A DNA stretch of 64,000 bases from an uncultured Flavobacteriales bacterium (GTDB taxonomy: Bacteria > Bacteroidota > Bacteroidia > Flavobacteriales_D > Parvicellaceae): positions 62,001-126,000 of the forward strand of contig CALSNM010000001.1 of assembly GCA_943787725.1 (NCBI GenBank), in the 5' to 3' direction. The translations under genes were made by a program, and so were the position numbers. The number at the start of each line of letters is the position of its first letter. Positions within the stretch are counted from its first letter, which is position 1. Positions 9,503 through 19,153 of this stretch are shown in pieces. Below the pieces are notes generated by a model. It ran no database searches. It was not told where the DNA came from and saw only the letters and a list, made by a program, of their open reading frames with translations.

Positions 9503-10273
9503 TTATTCTTCTTTCGTTAAAGAGGCTTTTAGATATTCTCGATTCATGATAGCAATATTTTCTAGCGAAATTCCTTTCGGACATTCAACTTCGCAAGCGC
9601 CCGTGTTGGTGCAATTACCAAACCCTTCTAAATCCATTTGCTTAACCATGTTCAATACCCTATCTTTTCTTTCAACCTGCCCTTGAGGCAATAAAGAGTA
9701 TTGAGCAACTTTTGCACCAACAAATAACATTGCAGATGCATTTTTACAAGTGGCTACACAAGCTCCGCATCCAATACAGGTAGCAGCATCCATTGCTTTA
9801 TCAGCATTGTCCTTGCTAATCGGCGTTGCATTCGCATCCTGCGTATTTCCAGAGGTATTTACCGAAATAAACCCGCCCGCTTGTTGAATTCTGTCAAAAG
9901 AGGAGCGATCAACTTTCAAGTCTTTCAATACGGGAAAAGCTTTGGCTCTCCAAGGCTCTATGGTTATAGTTTCACCATCTTTAAATTTCCTCATATGAAG
10001 CTGACAAGTAGTAACTGCTCTATCAGGACCATGGGCTTCTCCGTTGATATACAAAGAGCACATTCCACAGATTCCTTCTCGACAATCGTGGTCAAATTCC
10101 ACAGGTTCTTCTCCTTTACTTATTAGCCCTTCATTTAACACATCCATCATTTCCAGGAATGAGGAGTCCGGAGATATACCATTAACTTTGTAATCTACCA
10201 TTTTTCCCGAAGATTTTTGGTCTTTTTGACGCCAGATCTTTAATGTTAAATTCATGTCTTTAGTTCCTGACAT
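9503..10273 (-). CDS. sdhB: Succinate dehydrogenase / fumarate reductase iron-sulfur subunit
   Basis: Electron-transfer subunit of respiratory complex II. It has 256 residues; starting at the internal Met7 ([11 protein letters not shown], near 10255) would match relatives equally well. The N-terminal ferredoxin domain carries the [2Fe-2S] motif CREGICGMC; the C-terminal domain carries the [4Fe-4S] motif [11 protein letters not shown] and the [3Fe-4S] motif [15 protein letters not shown]. It is the third gene of sdhCAB, 64 nt after sdhA, and is followed by a terminator. Confidence 0.97.
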   Translation of the reverse strand: MSGTKDMNLTLKIWRQKDQKSSGKMVDYKVNGISPDSSFLEMMDVLNEGLISKGEEPVEFDHDCREGICGMCSLYINGEAHGPDRAVTTCQLHMRKFKDGETITIEPWRAKAFPVLKDLKVDRSSFDRIQQAGGFISVNTSGNTQDANATPISKDNADKAMDAATCIGCGACVATCKNASAMLFVGAKVAQYSLLPQGQVERKDRVLNMVKQMDLEGFGNCTNTGACEVECPKGISLENIAIMNREYLKASLTKEE

Positions 10274-10337
10274 AATTCTTTGTGTTTATTGGTTTACTGC
10301 TCCTTAATCAAATGCACATGAATACGGAACATATTAC

Positions 10338-12353
10338 CTATTTATAACTTCTTTGTTTTAACTCGATATTATTAAATTCAAGTTCTTCTTTATGCAATTT
10401 TGCTTTTCCAGCGTCGCCAGTCCATTCCCAGGCAGCAACATATTTGTAGTTTACATCATCTCTTTTAGCTTCACCTTTTTGTTCTCCGTCTACTTCAACA
10501 GACTCCTCTCTAAAGTGTCCACCGCACGACTCGTTTCTTGTTAATGCGTCTAAGGCAAAAAGTTCTCCTAATTCTAAAAAATCTGCAACACGCCCAGCTT
10601 TTTCAAGCTCAGTATTAATCCCTTCAACAGTCCCAGGAACTCTTACTTCTTTCCAAAAATCTTCACGAATTTCACGTATTGTTTTTAAAGCTTCCCTCAA
10701 CCCAGCTTCATTTCTAGCCATTCCAACATTGTTCCACATCACTCTTCCTAATTCTTTGTGAAAATAGTCAACCGATTTAGTTCCTTTTATACTGATTAAC
10801 TTATTCAGCGTATCAGTTACATCTTTTTCCGCAGCGTCAAATTCAGGAGAATCCGTTGGAATCGTTCCTGTTCTAATTTCATTGGCCAAATAATCACCAA
10901 TTGTATAGGGTAATACAAAATAACCATCTGCTAATCCTTGCATTAATGCAGAAGCACCTAGTCGATTTGCTCCGTGATCAGAAAAATTAGCTTCCCCCGC
11001 TGCATAACACCCGGGAATGCTAGTCATTAAATTGTAGTCAACCCAAACACCTCCCATTGTATAATGTACCGCAGGATATATCATCATTGGTGTTTTATAT
11101 GGGTTTTGATCAACAATTTTCTCATACATTTGAAAGAGGTTTCCATATTTCGCCTCGATAACTTCTTCTCCGTATTCAAGTATTTCAGCATCTGTTGGGT
11201 TATGATTTCCTATTACTAATGCTTTTTCTTTTCCGTACCGTTGAATAGCAGATTTAAAATCTAAATATACCGCCTCACCTGTTCCATTAACACCAAACCC
11301 AGCATCACACCTTTCTTTTGCTGCTCTAGAAGCTACATCTCTTGGAACTAAGTTTCCGAATGCAGGATATCTTCTTTCCAAGTAGTAATCCCGATTTTCT
11401 TCCGTAATAGAGGTAGGGCTCAATTTACCTTCTCTAATTTCTTTAACATCATCTATATTTTTGGGGACCCATATGCGCCCATCATTTCTGAGGGACTCTG
11501 ACATCAGGGTTAACTTTGATTGATGATCTCCAGATCTTGGGATGCAAGTTGGGTGAATTTGTGTGTAACAAGGATTTGCAAAATATGCTCCTTTTTTATG
11601 AATTTTCCAGGCAGCGGTGACATTTGATCCCATTGCATTAGTGGATAAGAAAAATACATTCCCATACCCACCAGAAGCAATAACTACAGCATGAGCAGAA
11701 TGGCGTTCAATCTCTCCAGTCACAAGGTTTCTAGCGATAATTCCCCTTGCCTTACCATCTATTTTTACAATGTCCAACATTTCGTGGCGATTAAACATTT
11801 GAATTTTTCCCTTGCCAATCTGTCTATTCATGGCGGAATAAGCACCTAATAAAAGTTGTTGACCTGTCTGACCTTTGGCATAAAAGGTTCTCGAAACAAG
11901 CACTCCTCCAAAAGAGCGATTGTCTAACATACCTCCATATTCACGGGCAAAAGGAACGCCCTGAGCCACGCACTGATCGATAATGTTTCCTGATACTTCA
12001 GCCAATCGATAAACGTTGGCTTCACGTGATCTATAATCTCCTCCTTTAACCGTATCATAAAATAGACGGTAGTTTGAATCACCATCGTTTTGATAATTTT
12101 TAGATGCATTAACTCCTCCTTGCGCAGCAATTGAATGCGCTCTACGAGGAGAATCTTGATAAGCGAAAGCTTTTACACTATACCCCATTTCTGCTAATGA
12201 AGCAGCAGCAGAACCACCAGCTAATCCGGTTCCAACTACAATAACGTCAATAAGGCGTTTGTTCGCAGGATTAACAACATTAATGTTGTTTTTGTGATTG
12301 GTCCATTTTTCTTTTATTGGACCTTCTGGTATTTTAGAATCTAAAACTGACAT
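10338..12353 (-). CDS. sdhA: Succinate dehydrogenase / fumarate reductase flavoprotein subunit
   Basis: FAD subunit that oxidises succinate to fumarate, or the reverse. The 671-residue length fits the Bacteroidota non-classical type. The N-terminal dinucleotide fold reads [19 protein letters not shown]; the FAD-linking histidine lies in [26 protein letters not shown] and [13 protein letters not shown] form the substrate site, and [20 protein letters not shown] is the late FAD-contact block. One base separates it from sdhC. Together with the di-heme sdhC this is the menaquinone-linked type B complex II. Confidence 0.97.
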   Translation of the reverse strand: MSVLDSKIPEGPIKEKWTNHKNNINVVNPANKRLIDVIVVGTGLAGGSAAASLAEMGYSVKAFAYQDSPRRAHSIAAQGGVNASKNYQNDGDSNYRLFYDTVKGGDYRSREANVYRLAEVSGNIIDQCVAQGVPFAREYGGMLDNRSFGGVLVSRTFYAKGQTGQQLLLGAYSAMNRQIGKGKIQMFNRHEMLDIVKIDGKARGIIARNLVTGEIERHSAHAVVIASGGYGNVFFLSTNAMGSNVTAAWKIHKKGAYFANPCYTQIHPTCIPRSGDHQSKLTLMSESLRNDGRIWVPKNIDDVKEIREGKLSPTSITEENRDYYLERRYPAFGNLVPRDVASRAAKERCDAGFGVNGTGEAVYLDFKSAIQRYGKEKALVIGNHNPTDAEILEYGEEVIEAKYGNLFQMYEKIVDQNPYKTPMMIYPAVHYTMGGVWVDYNLMTSIPGCYAAGEANFSDHGANRLGASALMQGLADGYFVLPYTIGDYLANEIRTGTIPTDSPEFDAAEKDVTDTLNKLISIKGTKSVDYFHKELGRVMWNNVGMARNEAGLREALKTIREIREDFWKEVRVPGTVEGINTELEKAGRVADFLELGELFALDALTRNESCGGHFREESVEVDGEQKGEAKRDDVNYKYVAAWEWTGDAGKAKLHKEELEFNNIELKQRSYK

Positions 12354-12354
12354 A

Positions 12355-13023
12355 TTAACAATGATTAAAATGGTGGAATAAAGCGATTACTATAAAACCC
12401 AATGGAATTAGAATGGCATATGCCACTCCAAATTTACTTAATGCTCTGGTATATTTATTATTAGCACCCACAGATTGGAATGCAGAACTGAACCCATGCA
12501 GGAGGTGTAATGAAAGGAAAACAAATGCAACACAATAAATACCTACTCTAATGGGACTTACAAACTTGTGTTGCAACTCAGCGAAATATCTCAGACCTTT
12601 TTCTCCCTCAATCATTCCGGTCCAATCCCCTTCTATAAATTTTGTTTTTAGTTCGGGTATCCAAAAGTCGTAAAAATGGAGTCCCATGAAAGTAAGAATT
12701 AGAAACCCAGACACAATCATATTTCTACTCATCCATGAAGAATTGGCTCCTCCATTATTTTTTACATACTTAATATTTCTCGACTGCTTGTTCTTAATCT
12801 CTAGTATAAAGCCCATTACAAAGTGAAATACCACTCCGAAAATTAATATTGGCTGCATGATGTATTGAATCGCAAAATTTGTCCCCATAAAATGGGAGAG
12901 GTCATTAAATATTTCACTGGAAAAAACAGAGGTAATATTAATAGCAAAATGCTGTAATAAAAAAACCATTAGAAAAAGGGCTGACAATGCCATCGAGACT
13001 TTTCTTGCGATTGATGTTTTCAT
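12355..13023 (-). CDS. sdhC: Succinate dehydrogenase cytochrome b subunit
   Basis: Membrane anchor that passes electrons to or from the quinone pool. The 222-residue protein has about five hydrophobic segments and histidines suited to two b hemes ([45 protein letters not shown]), typical of the single-polypeptide type B anchor. There is no separate sdhD, as expected. It is the first gene of sdhCAB, with a TAnnTTTG box 22 nt before the ATG. Confidence 0.95.
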   Translation of the reverse strand: MKTSIARKVSMALSALFLMVFLLQHFAINITSVFSSEIFNDLSHFMGTNFAIQYIMQPILIFGVVFHFVMGFILEIKNKQSRNIKYVKNNGGANSSWMSRNMIVSGFLILTFMGLHFYDFWIPELKTKFIEGDWTGMIEGEKGLRYFAELQHKFVSPIRVGIYCVAFVFLSLHLLHGFSSAFQSVGANNKYTRALSKFGVAYAILIPLGFIVIALFHHFNHC

Positions 13024-13044
13024 GAGAAGAATTTAAATTCTTTA

Positions 13045-13052
13045 CAAAGTTA
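13045..13052 (-). promoter_or_regulatory. Bacteroidota-type -7 box for sdhCAB
   Basis: TAACTTTG on the minus strand, 22 nt before the sdhC ATG. This predicts a short leader of about 17 nt. The -33 element is not obvious. Confidence 0.55.
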
Positions 13053-13172
13053 AAGTTTTGTAAGGATATAAACGAATGAATTTATCGCTAAATATTGAAA
13101 TCATTTTAAGACATCGCCTTTATGCAAAAAGCAAAATTTCGTATTTTAGTTAAAAAATAAAAGCTTTACAAT

Positions 13173-13581
13173 ATGACAGATAAAAATATTTTAGTTGACA
13201 ACAGTAAAGCAACGGATGGGGCAATAGTTACAGGAAAACATGAAGCAACCTTTCTTTTTAAGAATAAATCAACGGATGATTTGAGTGAACGCATTTATCA
13301 ATTGCTCCTGGAGAAAGGATATAAATTAGAAGTTGGCAGCAAGTGCAATGCTACTTATGGTAAAGGAAGCAAGATTGGAAGGGTCCTATTAGGAGCATTT
13401 ATTAATGCGATTTGTATTTTCAGTTAAGATTACAAGTATCAGAGATGTTACTACTTTTATTTTTGCTAAAGATGGAAAAGGTTATATGGGAGGAGCAATT
13501 GGCATAGCGCAAGTAAAGCAGGAATACAAGAGTATAATAAGTCTTCTGGAAAATTATCATATAAAAACAACAGAGGAATAA
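13173..13581 (+). CDS. Small uncharacterised protein, one frameshift
   Basis: Starts MTDKNILVDNSKATDGAIVTGKHEATFLFKN; after a shift near 13405-13415 it continues RFVFSVKITSIRDVTTFIFAKDGKGYMGGAIGIAQVKQEY to a TAA at 13579-13581, about 135 residues in all. The mix of charged and aliphatic residues with a GKGYMGG turn suggests a small soluble alpha/beta protein. No signal peptide or membrane segment. I do not recognise the family. It stands alone between the divergent sdhC and the downstream pepP. Confidence 0.6.
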
Positions 13582-13635
13582 AGGCTTATAATTTTTTAAT
13601 AAGTACTTTTATGCACTTAGGGAAATTGAAAATAA

Positions 13636-14928
13636 ATGAAATACGAAAAGATAGACAAAGGACTTTACATTCACAACAGAAGCAGGTTTGTTAAACGGTT
13701 AAAACCGAACTCTATAGCTGTGTTCAACTCAAATGATATTGTTACCACAAGTGCTGATAGCACATTTCCATTTGTACAACATCGAGATATATTACACCTA
13801 AGCGGAGTAGACCAAGAAGAGAGTATATTAGTTTTGTTTCCCGATTGTTTTGAGCAGAAACATAGAGAAATTCTTTTCTTGAAAGAAACAAGTGATTTAA
13901 TTGCTGTTTGGGAAGGAGCGAAATTAGATAAAGCGCAAGCCTTTGAAACATCAGGAATCCAAACTGTTTATTGGTTAAATCAATTTGACTCGGTCTTTAA
14001 ATCGCTAATGTCAGAAACAGAGAACGTTTACATTAACACAAACGAGCATACTCGAGCCAATACGGAAGCAGAAAACCGAGAGGATCGATTTATAAAAATG
14101 TGCAAAGAGAAATATCCTGCACATAACTATGAGCGCAGTGCCCCTATCATGCACGAGATTCGTTCTATAAAGCACCCAATAGAAATTGAACTAATGCAAA
14201 AAGCATGTTGCATTACGGAAAAAGGTGTTCGAAGGCTATTAGCGTTTATTGAGCCTGGAGTTATGGAATATAACATTGAAGCGGAGCTCATGCATGAATT
14301 TTTGAATAATCGTTCTAAAGGTTTTGCATATACACCCATCATTGCGTCTGGCTACAGTGCATGTGTTTTACATTACATTGAAAACAACAAAGAGTGTAAG
14401 GATGGAGATTTAATCTTAATGGATTTTGGAGCTGAATATGGAAATTACGCATCGGATTTAACAAGATGCTTTCCTGTCAATGGAAAATTTACTCCGCGTC
14501 AAAAGGATGTATATAATGCTGTATTACGAGTAAAAAAGGCCGCTACTAAATTGCTAGTACCTGGAACTTATTTAAACGAATATCATGTTTCGGTGGGGAA
14601 ATTGATGGAGACAGAATTGATATTGTTAGGATTAATTTCTGAGGAAGATGTTCAAAACGAAGACCCTGCTTGGCCAGCATATAAAAAGTATTTTATGCAC
14701 GGTACTTCTCATTATATTGGTTTGGATACGCATGATTTAGGATTGTGGACAAAACCAATAAAAGCTGGAATGGTTTTTACGGTAGAGCCGGGAATTTATA
14801 TTCCAGAAGAAAATTTAGGAATCAGATTAGAAGATGATGTGGTTGTCCAAGAATCAGGAGAACCGATTAACTTAATGGAAAATATTCCGATTGAAGTCGA
14901 TGAAATAGAGTCCTTGATGAATCAATAA
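13636..14928 (+). CDS. pepP: Xaa-Pro aminopeptidase
   Basis: M24 metallopeptidase that removes N-terminal residues preceding proline. The 430 residues comprise an AMP_N domain (about 1-150) and the pita-bread catalytic domain. The five metal ligands are visible: Asp in LILMDFGAEYGNYASDLTRCF (two), His in HGTSHYIGLDTHD, Glu in FTVEPGIYIPEEN and Glu in IRLEDDVVV. A weaker box, TACTTTTA at 13604-13611, lies 25 nt before the ATG and may be its promoter. The carboxylase gene follows 45 nt downstream on the same strand. Confidence 0.96.
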   Translation: MKYEKIDKGLYIHNRSRFVKRLKPNSIAVFNSNDIVTTSADSTFPFVQHRDILHLSGVDQEESILVLFPDCFEQKHREILFLKETSDLIAVWEGAKLDKAQAFETSGIQTVYWLNQFDSVFKSLMSETENVYINTNEHTRANTEAENREDRFIKMCKEKYPAHNYERSAPIMHEIRSIKHPIEIELMQKACCITEKGVRRLLAFIEPGVMEYNIEAELMHEFLNNRSKGFAYTPIIASGYSACVLHYIENNKECKDGDLILMDFGAEYGNYASDLTRCFPVNGKFTPRQKDVYNAVLRVKKAATKLLVPGTYLNEYHVSVGKLMETELILLGLISEEDVQNEDPAWPAYKKYFMHGTSHYIGLDTHDLGLWTKPIKAGMVFTVEPGIYIPEENLGIRLEDDVVVQESGEPINLMENIPIEVDEIESLMNQ

Positions 14929-14973
14929 GGATAATCGAGATTACTTAACAGGTGTTTAAAAAAGAGGTATAGT

Positions 14974-16518
14974 ATGGAATCAAAGTATAAAGTTTTAGAT
15001 AAAAAGATTGCCGAGTCGAAAGTTGGAGGAGGAGAAGCTAGAATTGAAGCGCAACACAAAAAAGGAAAGCTAACGGCTAGAGAACGTATTCACTTTTTAT
15101 TTGACAAAGGATCTTTTGAAGAAATAGGAGCAATGGTAATGCACCGTTCAATGAATTTTGGTTTGGATAAAACTAAATTTTTAGGAGATGGTGTGGTTAC
15201 TGGTTACGGTACAATTAAGGGCCGGCTGACTTATGCTTTTTCTCAAGATTTCACGGTTTTAGGAGGATCATTGGCTGAAGCTCATGCAGAGAAAATTTGC
15301 AAAATAATGGACCTCGCTATGGAAAATGGTGCTCCAGTCATTGGTTTAAATGATTCTGGAGGAGCCCGTATCCAAGAAGGTGTAGTTTCTCTTGGAGGAT
15401 ATGCAGATATCTTTTATCGCAATACATTATCTTCTGGAGTAATCCCACAATTATCAGCTATAATGGGCCCTTGCGCCGGAGGTGCGGTTTATTCTCCAGC
15501 CTTGACTGATTTTATATTAATGGTGGAGAATACTTCTTACATGTTTGTAACCGGCCCAAACGTTGTAAAAACGGTAACCAATGAAGTGGTTACGGCAGAA
15601 GAATTGGGAGGTGCATCTACCCATTCTACTAAATCTGGGGTAACACATTTTTCTTGTGAAAATGAAATTGAAGCAATCAATCAATTAAAAAGGTTACTTT
15701 CTTATGTTCCTCAAAATTGCGAAGAGAAACCTTCTGTTTTAGATTATGAGCATGGCAAAGATGAGACGAGAGAAAGTTTGGATAAAATTATTCCAGAAAG
15801 CTCAGGTACTCCTTACGACATAAAAGAGGTTATTGAAGGAACGCTTGATAATGATTCTTTCATGGAAGTCCATAAAGAGTATGCTGAGAACATTGTAGTT
15901 GGATTTGGAAGATTAGCAGGTAGGTCAATTGGAATTGTTGCCAATCAACCCGCTTTTTTAGCAGGAGTATTGGATGTGGAATCCTCAAAGAAAGGCGCTC
16001 GTTTTGTGCGTTTTTGTGATTCATTTAACATTCCTTTATTGGTATTTGAAGATGTTCCTGGATTCCTACCTGGAACAGATCAAGAATGGAATGCAATAAT
16101 TTCGAACGGTGCTAAATTATTATATGCATTTTGTGAAGCCACGGTTCCAAGAGTTACGGTAATTACTCGTAAAGCTTATGGTGGAGCTTATGATGTGATG
16201 AACTCTAAACACATTGGTGCAGATATGAATTATGCTTGGCCTACCGCAGAAATTGCTGTTATGGGAGCAAAAGGAGCTGCAGAAATTATTTTTAAGAAGG
16301 ATATAAAGGAAGCGAGTAACCCAGAGGAAAAGTGGAAAGAAAAAGAAGCGGAATACGCTGAGATGTTTGCCAATCCTTATAATGCAGCTGCCAGAGGATA
16401 TGTTGATGAGGTTATAAAGCCACATCAAACGAGAGAAAAGCTAATAAGAGCATTTAAAATGCTGGAGAATAAGGTCGCTACATTACCCAAAAAGAAACAT
16501 GGTAATATCCCGCTCTAA
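14974..16518 (+). CDS. Acyl-CoA carboxylase carboxyltransferase (beta) subunit, propionyl/methylmalonyl-CoA type
   Basis: Transfers CO2 between biotin and an acyl-CoA. At 514 residues it has the normal length. Both crotonase-like halves are present: the N-half oxyanion motif [20 protein letters not shown] and [18 protein letters not shown], and the C-half [17 protein letters not shown] and [19 protein letters not shown]. The closest named families are propionyl-CoA carboxylase beta and methylmalonyl-CoA decarboxylase alpha. No biotin carboxylase or biotin-carrier gene is adjacent, so the acyl substrate cannot be settled from context. Confidence 0.93.
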   Translation: MESKYKVLDKKIAESKVGGGEARIEAQHKKGKLTARERIHFLFDKGSFEEIGAMVMHRSMNFGLDKTKFLGDGVVTGYGTIKGRLTYAFSQDFTVLGGSLAEAHAEKICKIMDLAMENGAPVIGLNDSGGARIQEGVVSLGGYADIFYRNTLSSGVIPQLSAIMGPCAGGAVYSPALTDFILMVENTSYMFVTGPNVVKTVTNEVVTAEELGGASTHSTKSGVTHFSCENEIEAINQLKRLLSYVPQNCEEKPSVLDYEHGKDETRESLDKIIPESSGTPYDIKEVIEGTLDNDSFMEVHKEYAENIVVGFGRLAGRSIGIVANQPAFLAGVLDVESSKKGARFVRFCDSFNIPLLVFEDVPGFLPGTDQEWNAIISNGAKLLYAFCEATVPRVTVITRKAYGGAYDVMNSKHIGADMNYAWPTAEIAVMGAKGAAEIIFKKDIKEASNPEEKWKEKEAEYAEMFANPYNAAARGYVDEVIKPHQTREKLIRAFKMLENKVATLPKKKHGNIPL

Positions 16519-16741
16519 ACACAATAAGTTAATAAGATTGGTAAAGCAACACATGCGCTAATATGTTTACGTCGGGATTATTTTGTTAACTAGTTGGGCA
16601 TAGCTCTTTTTCTAGGTCCATTAAGACATAGATTTAGTTTTTTTCGGATATATGCAGCATAAATGATAATAGAAATTTTAACATTCTGTAAATCTGAAAT
16701 AAGAGTTCTAAATTATTGTTAAATCAAATAATTATGTTTGT

Positions 16742-16936
16742 ATGGTTATAGTATTGAATCATCATACTCCCAAAGATGAATTAATTAGAATATTAAACAA
16801 ATCCTTTAATAGACAGTTAGAGCTAAAGAGTGTATTGAGTCAAAAAATTAATTCTACCAAAGGAGGAGAACAACTTTCTTGGATTAAAAAGTATAACAGT
16901 CTTTTTATACATCAATGGGGATATAAGAAGAAATAG
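16742..16936 (+). CDS. Small uncharacterised ORF
   Basis: Sixty-four residues starting MVIVLNHHTPKDELIRILNK and rich in Lys, Leu and Ile. The MVIVL start followed by a helix resembles other short Bacteroidota ORFs, but I cannot name a family. It sits alone in the gap after the carboxylase gene. A TATGTTTG box ends only one base before its ATG, too close to serve it unless translation starts further in. Real coding status is uncertain. Confidence 0.35.
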   Translation: MVIVLNHHTPKDELIRILNKSFNRQLELKSVLSQKINSTKGGEQLSWIKKYNSLFIHQWGYKKK

Positions 16937-16972
16937 ATCAAAAGTGAATGCTAGAAAATACGCTCCTGTAAC

Positions 16973-17251
16973 CTACTTAATTTTTTTATATGTATTAATA
17001 ATTTCTCTGGCCCAATAGTATGTCACTACTGGAAAAATCACAAACGATAATTTATTGAATTCCCAAGCTGTTTGAAAATCAAAGTGACCTAGGTGTTGTA
17101 AGCCTCTTGTTAGTCCACATCCGGGGCATTCTTTTTCTAAAAGTAACTGCGATAGGCAAAGAGATTGGCCATTATCAAAAAAATCAGCAGGAAGTATTAA
17201 CAATACTAGAGGTACAATTAATAAAAATACTAGTTTGATTTTAACTAGCAT
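16973..17251 (-). CDS. DUF2752 membrane protein
   Basis: A 92-residue protein with two hydrophobic segments flanking the hallmark CPGCGLTRGLQHL motif of DUF2752, then FDFQTAWEFNKLSFVIFPV. Function is unknown; the family is often encoded beside TM2, CD225 or similar small membrane proteins. That is the case here, since its start shares one base with the stop of the Pmp3-type lipoprotein gene upstream. The two are almost certainly cotranscribed. Confidence 0.85.
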   Translation of the reverse strand: MLVKIKLVFLLIVPLVLLILPADFFDNGQSLCLSQLLLEKECPGCGLTRGLQHLGHFDFQTAWEFNKLSFVIFPVVTYYWAREIINTYKKIK

Positions 17252-17850
17252 TAATAATTGTCTCTTATCTTAATGAATGCATGAATAATACCTGGAATAT
17301 AACATAATATGCAAAGTAGCAGATTAATAATTACATCTGTTACATCCCAGTCTGTTACAATTCCAACCGCAACAAATGGGATTAAAATGGCCAGAACATA
17401 CAGCAGTAATAACATGTCATCATCATTAGGATTATGACTTGTTGTGTTTGACTGATTCTTGAAATTAGCGCTCGTGATTTTTTTTATTCCGCTGTTGACA
17501 ATGTGATTCTCTTTGGTGCTTTGTTTCAAAACTTGAATCATTTCATTTTTAGTAACAACCTTTTTAGTTGGATTTTGGCTTTTCTTCGTAATACTAGAAT
17601 TCGTTTTAAAAGTATTAGGTACCCCCCCGCTAAGCTCATCTTTGGATGCAATAGTCTCAGTTAATTCTTGGCTTTTAAATAGTTCCAATTCGTCTGATTT
17701 TATGTTGTCCGAATTGTTAATTTTCTTCTTCAATGAAAGGTGATACCCTTTCTGGTATTTTCTTTTTTGAATAAAACCATTATTTACGTTGCACGAGCTG
17801 ATTGCAACAACTAGCAGAATGAACAGTGAGAACCTATTAAATAATATCAT
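17251..17850 (-). CDS. Lipoprotein with C-terminal Pmp3/YqaE-type membrane domain
   Basis: 199 residues. A lipoprotein signal ends in VVAISSC, followed by the block FIQKRKYQKGYHLSLKK. A polar, Ser/Asn/Lys-rich linker (about 45-140) leads to two membrane segments, LLLLYVLAILIPFVAVGI and VIINLLLCILCYIPGIIHAF, matching Pmp3/YqaE (UPF0057) proteins. The N-terminal module is nearly identical to that of the TM2 lipoprotein next door, so the two share an ancestor or swapped ends. A TAGATTTG box lies 24 nt before its ATG. Function unknown; probably anchored by lipid at one end and by helices at the other. Confidence 0.75.
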   Translation of the reverse strand: MILFNRFSLFILLVVAISSCNVNNGFIQKRKYQKGYHLSLKKKINNSDNIKSDELELFKSQELTETIASKDELSGGVPNTFKTNSSITKKSQNPTKKVVTKNEMIQVLKQSTKENHIVNSGIKKITSANFKNQSNTTSHNPNDDDMLLLLYVLAILIPFVAVGIVTDWDVTDVIINLLLCILCYIPGIIHAFIKIRDNY

Positions 17851-17873
17851 AATTTGAGTTTATGTTTCCAATT

Positions 17874-17881
17874 CAAATCTA
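17874..17881 (-). promoter_or_regulatory. Bacteroidota-type -7 box for the Pmp3-type lipoprotein gene
   Basis: TAGATTTG on the minus strand, 24 nt before the ATG. It suggests that the Pmp3 lipoprotein and DUF2752 genes have their own transcript, separate from the TM2 lipoprotein gene 230 nt upstream. Confidence 0.5.
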
Positions 17882-18081
17882 TGCAATTTAACCTGTAAGT
17901 AGTGTTTTAGATATTCAAATTACTAACAATTAAGTTTTAAAATGACAAAATAAAGGGAAACGAATTTGCCAGTATCAAAAAAACTTACTGTAAAACGAAT
18001 AACACAACGAGACCAATTAGCGGTCCAATCCAATAAATTTTGAGCACAATAGTTTCAATACTCAAAACGTTAATTGATCTA

Positions 18082-18843
18082 TTATATCACCTTGTCGTAA
18101 TATTTCCCATTTTTGGGTTTTAGGCCACCGGTTAAAAATAGTATTCCATCAATTATCCAACCAATACCGCATAAACTTCCTGTAAGCAGATAAAGTACTC
18201 CAATTCCAACATGTCCAAGATAAAAACGATGAAGACCAAGTATTCCTAAGAAGAACCAAAGCCCAATTGCAATGCCTTGACTTTTATCTTGGGGGCCATG
18301 TTCATCTTCAGGACTTACATAGGAAGAATATTGATTAGCTGGTTCGTTAATTATTGTTTTAGTACCATTTGGATGTTTTATAGCAAATATTTTACTTTTG
18401 CTGACTACTAATAAAGGTCCGTCCAGATTATTACATTTTCTATATTTTACTTCATCCTCATTTATTTCTAACACCTTTGCTTCTACTTCTTCTCCATTCT
18501 CAAAAATGATTACATCACATGGTGTTGAAATAATCATTTTGGTTTGAATATCTTTTTTAGCAGCGTTACTTCGAATTAAAGGAGTAGAATACTCAATTTC
18601 ACTTTCGATTGAAGCTGTCAAAATAAGGTTTTCGTCTGTATTATTTGACTCAGAAGCAGGATTTTCGGCAGAAAATGAAGCAGTCTCTGTCTCATTTTTC
18701 ACTTTAGTTATTGAGTTCTTTTTCCAAGAGACGTGATATCCTTTCTGGTATTTTCTTTTTTGAATAAAACCATGGTCTAGATTGCAAGAGCCGATTGCAA
18801 TAACCATTAGAATAAGTAGCGAAAATCTATTAAGTAATTTCAT
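18082..18843 (-). CDS. Lipoprotein with C-terminal TM2 domain
   Basis: 253 residues. The lipoprotein signal ends in VIAIGSC, then the FIQKRKYQKGYHVSWKK block shared with the gene downstream. The middle holds a beta-rich segment, CDVIIFENGEEVEAKVLEI...KSKIFAIKHPNGTK, seen in other Bacteroidota surface proteins. The C-terminus is a TM2 domain: SQGIAIGLWFFLGILGLHRFYLGHVGIGVLYLLTGSLCGIGWIIDGILFL. Function unknown. A TACATTTG box lies 23 nt before the ATG. It is the upstream member of a lipoprotein pair with DUF2752. Confidence 0.8.
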   Translation of the reverse strand: MKLLNRFSLLILMVIAIGSCNLDHGFIQKRKYQKGYHVSWKKNSITKVKNETETASFSAENPASESNNTDENLILTASIESEIEYSTPLIRSNAAKKDIQTKMIISTPCDVIIFENGEEVEAKVLEINEDEVKYRKCNNLDGPLLVVSKSKIFAIKHPNGTKTIINEPANQYSSYVSPEDEHGPQDKSQGIAIGLWFFLGILGLHRFYLGHVGIGVLYLLTGSLCGIGWIIDGILFLTGGLKPKNGKYYDKVI

Positions 18844-18865
18844 TGTTAAATGTTTAATTTGAGCG

Positions 18866-18873
18866 CAAATGTA
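18866..18873 (-). promoter_or_regulatory. Bacteroidota-type -7 box for the TM2 lipoprotein gene
   Basis: TACATTTG on the minus strand, 23 nt before the ATG. No clear -33 element. Confidence 0.5.
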
Positions 18874-19127
18874 ATAAAAAAGAAAGGTTCATGAAAGTGG
18901 ATTATGGTCCTACATGCTGACCATAGACAATTCAATAAATATAATTGCATCTAATACAACTTTCCACAATTACTCGTTTTTTCAATTTTCTAATGGTGGT
19001 TATTATTATTCGCGCCTTCTCATTTTGAATATTTATACAAATATTTAGAACTAGTATCAATTTGTCTTCCTGAGAGTTAATCAGTGTTAAATACTGTTAA
19101 ACCGAAAAATGATTGAAATACATGAAC
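18874..19127. other. Divergent intergenic region without recognisable gene
   Basis: Lies between the TM2 lipoprotein gene (leftward) and the histidine kinase gene (rightward). The whole gap is 310 nt. Apart from the -7 boxes near each end I see no gene, structured RNA or long repeat. Confidence 0.5.
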
Positions 19128-19135
19128 TACATTTG
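19128..19135 (+). promoter_or_regulatory. Bacteroidota-type -7 box for the two-component operon
   Basis: TACATTTG ends 18 nt before the TTG start of the kinase gene. This gives a leader of roughly 12 nt and supports the TTG start over any upstream start. Confidence 0.45.
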
Positions 19136-19153
19136 TTTCAAGCAAATAAGTAG

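Noticed and set aside
16733-16740. TATGTTTG promoter box before the 64-residue ORF at 16742
   Set aside because: It ends one base before the ATG and the nearest TTG is only 14 nt upstream, so it would start transcription inside the ORF.
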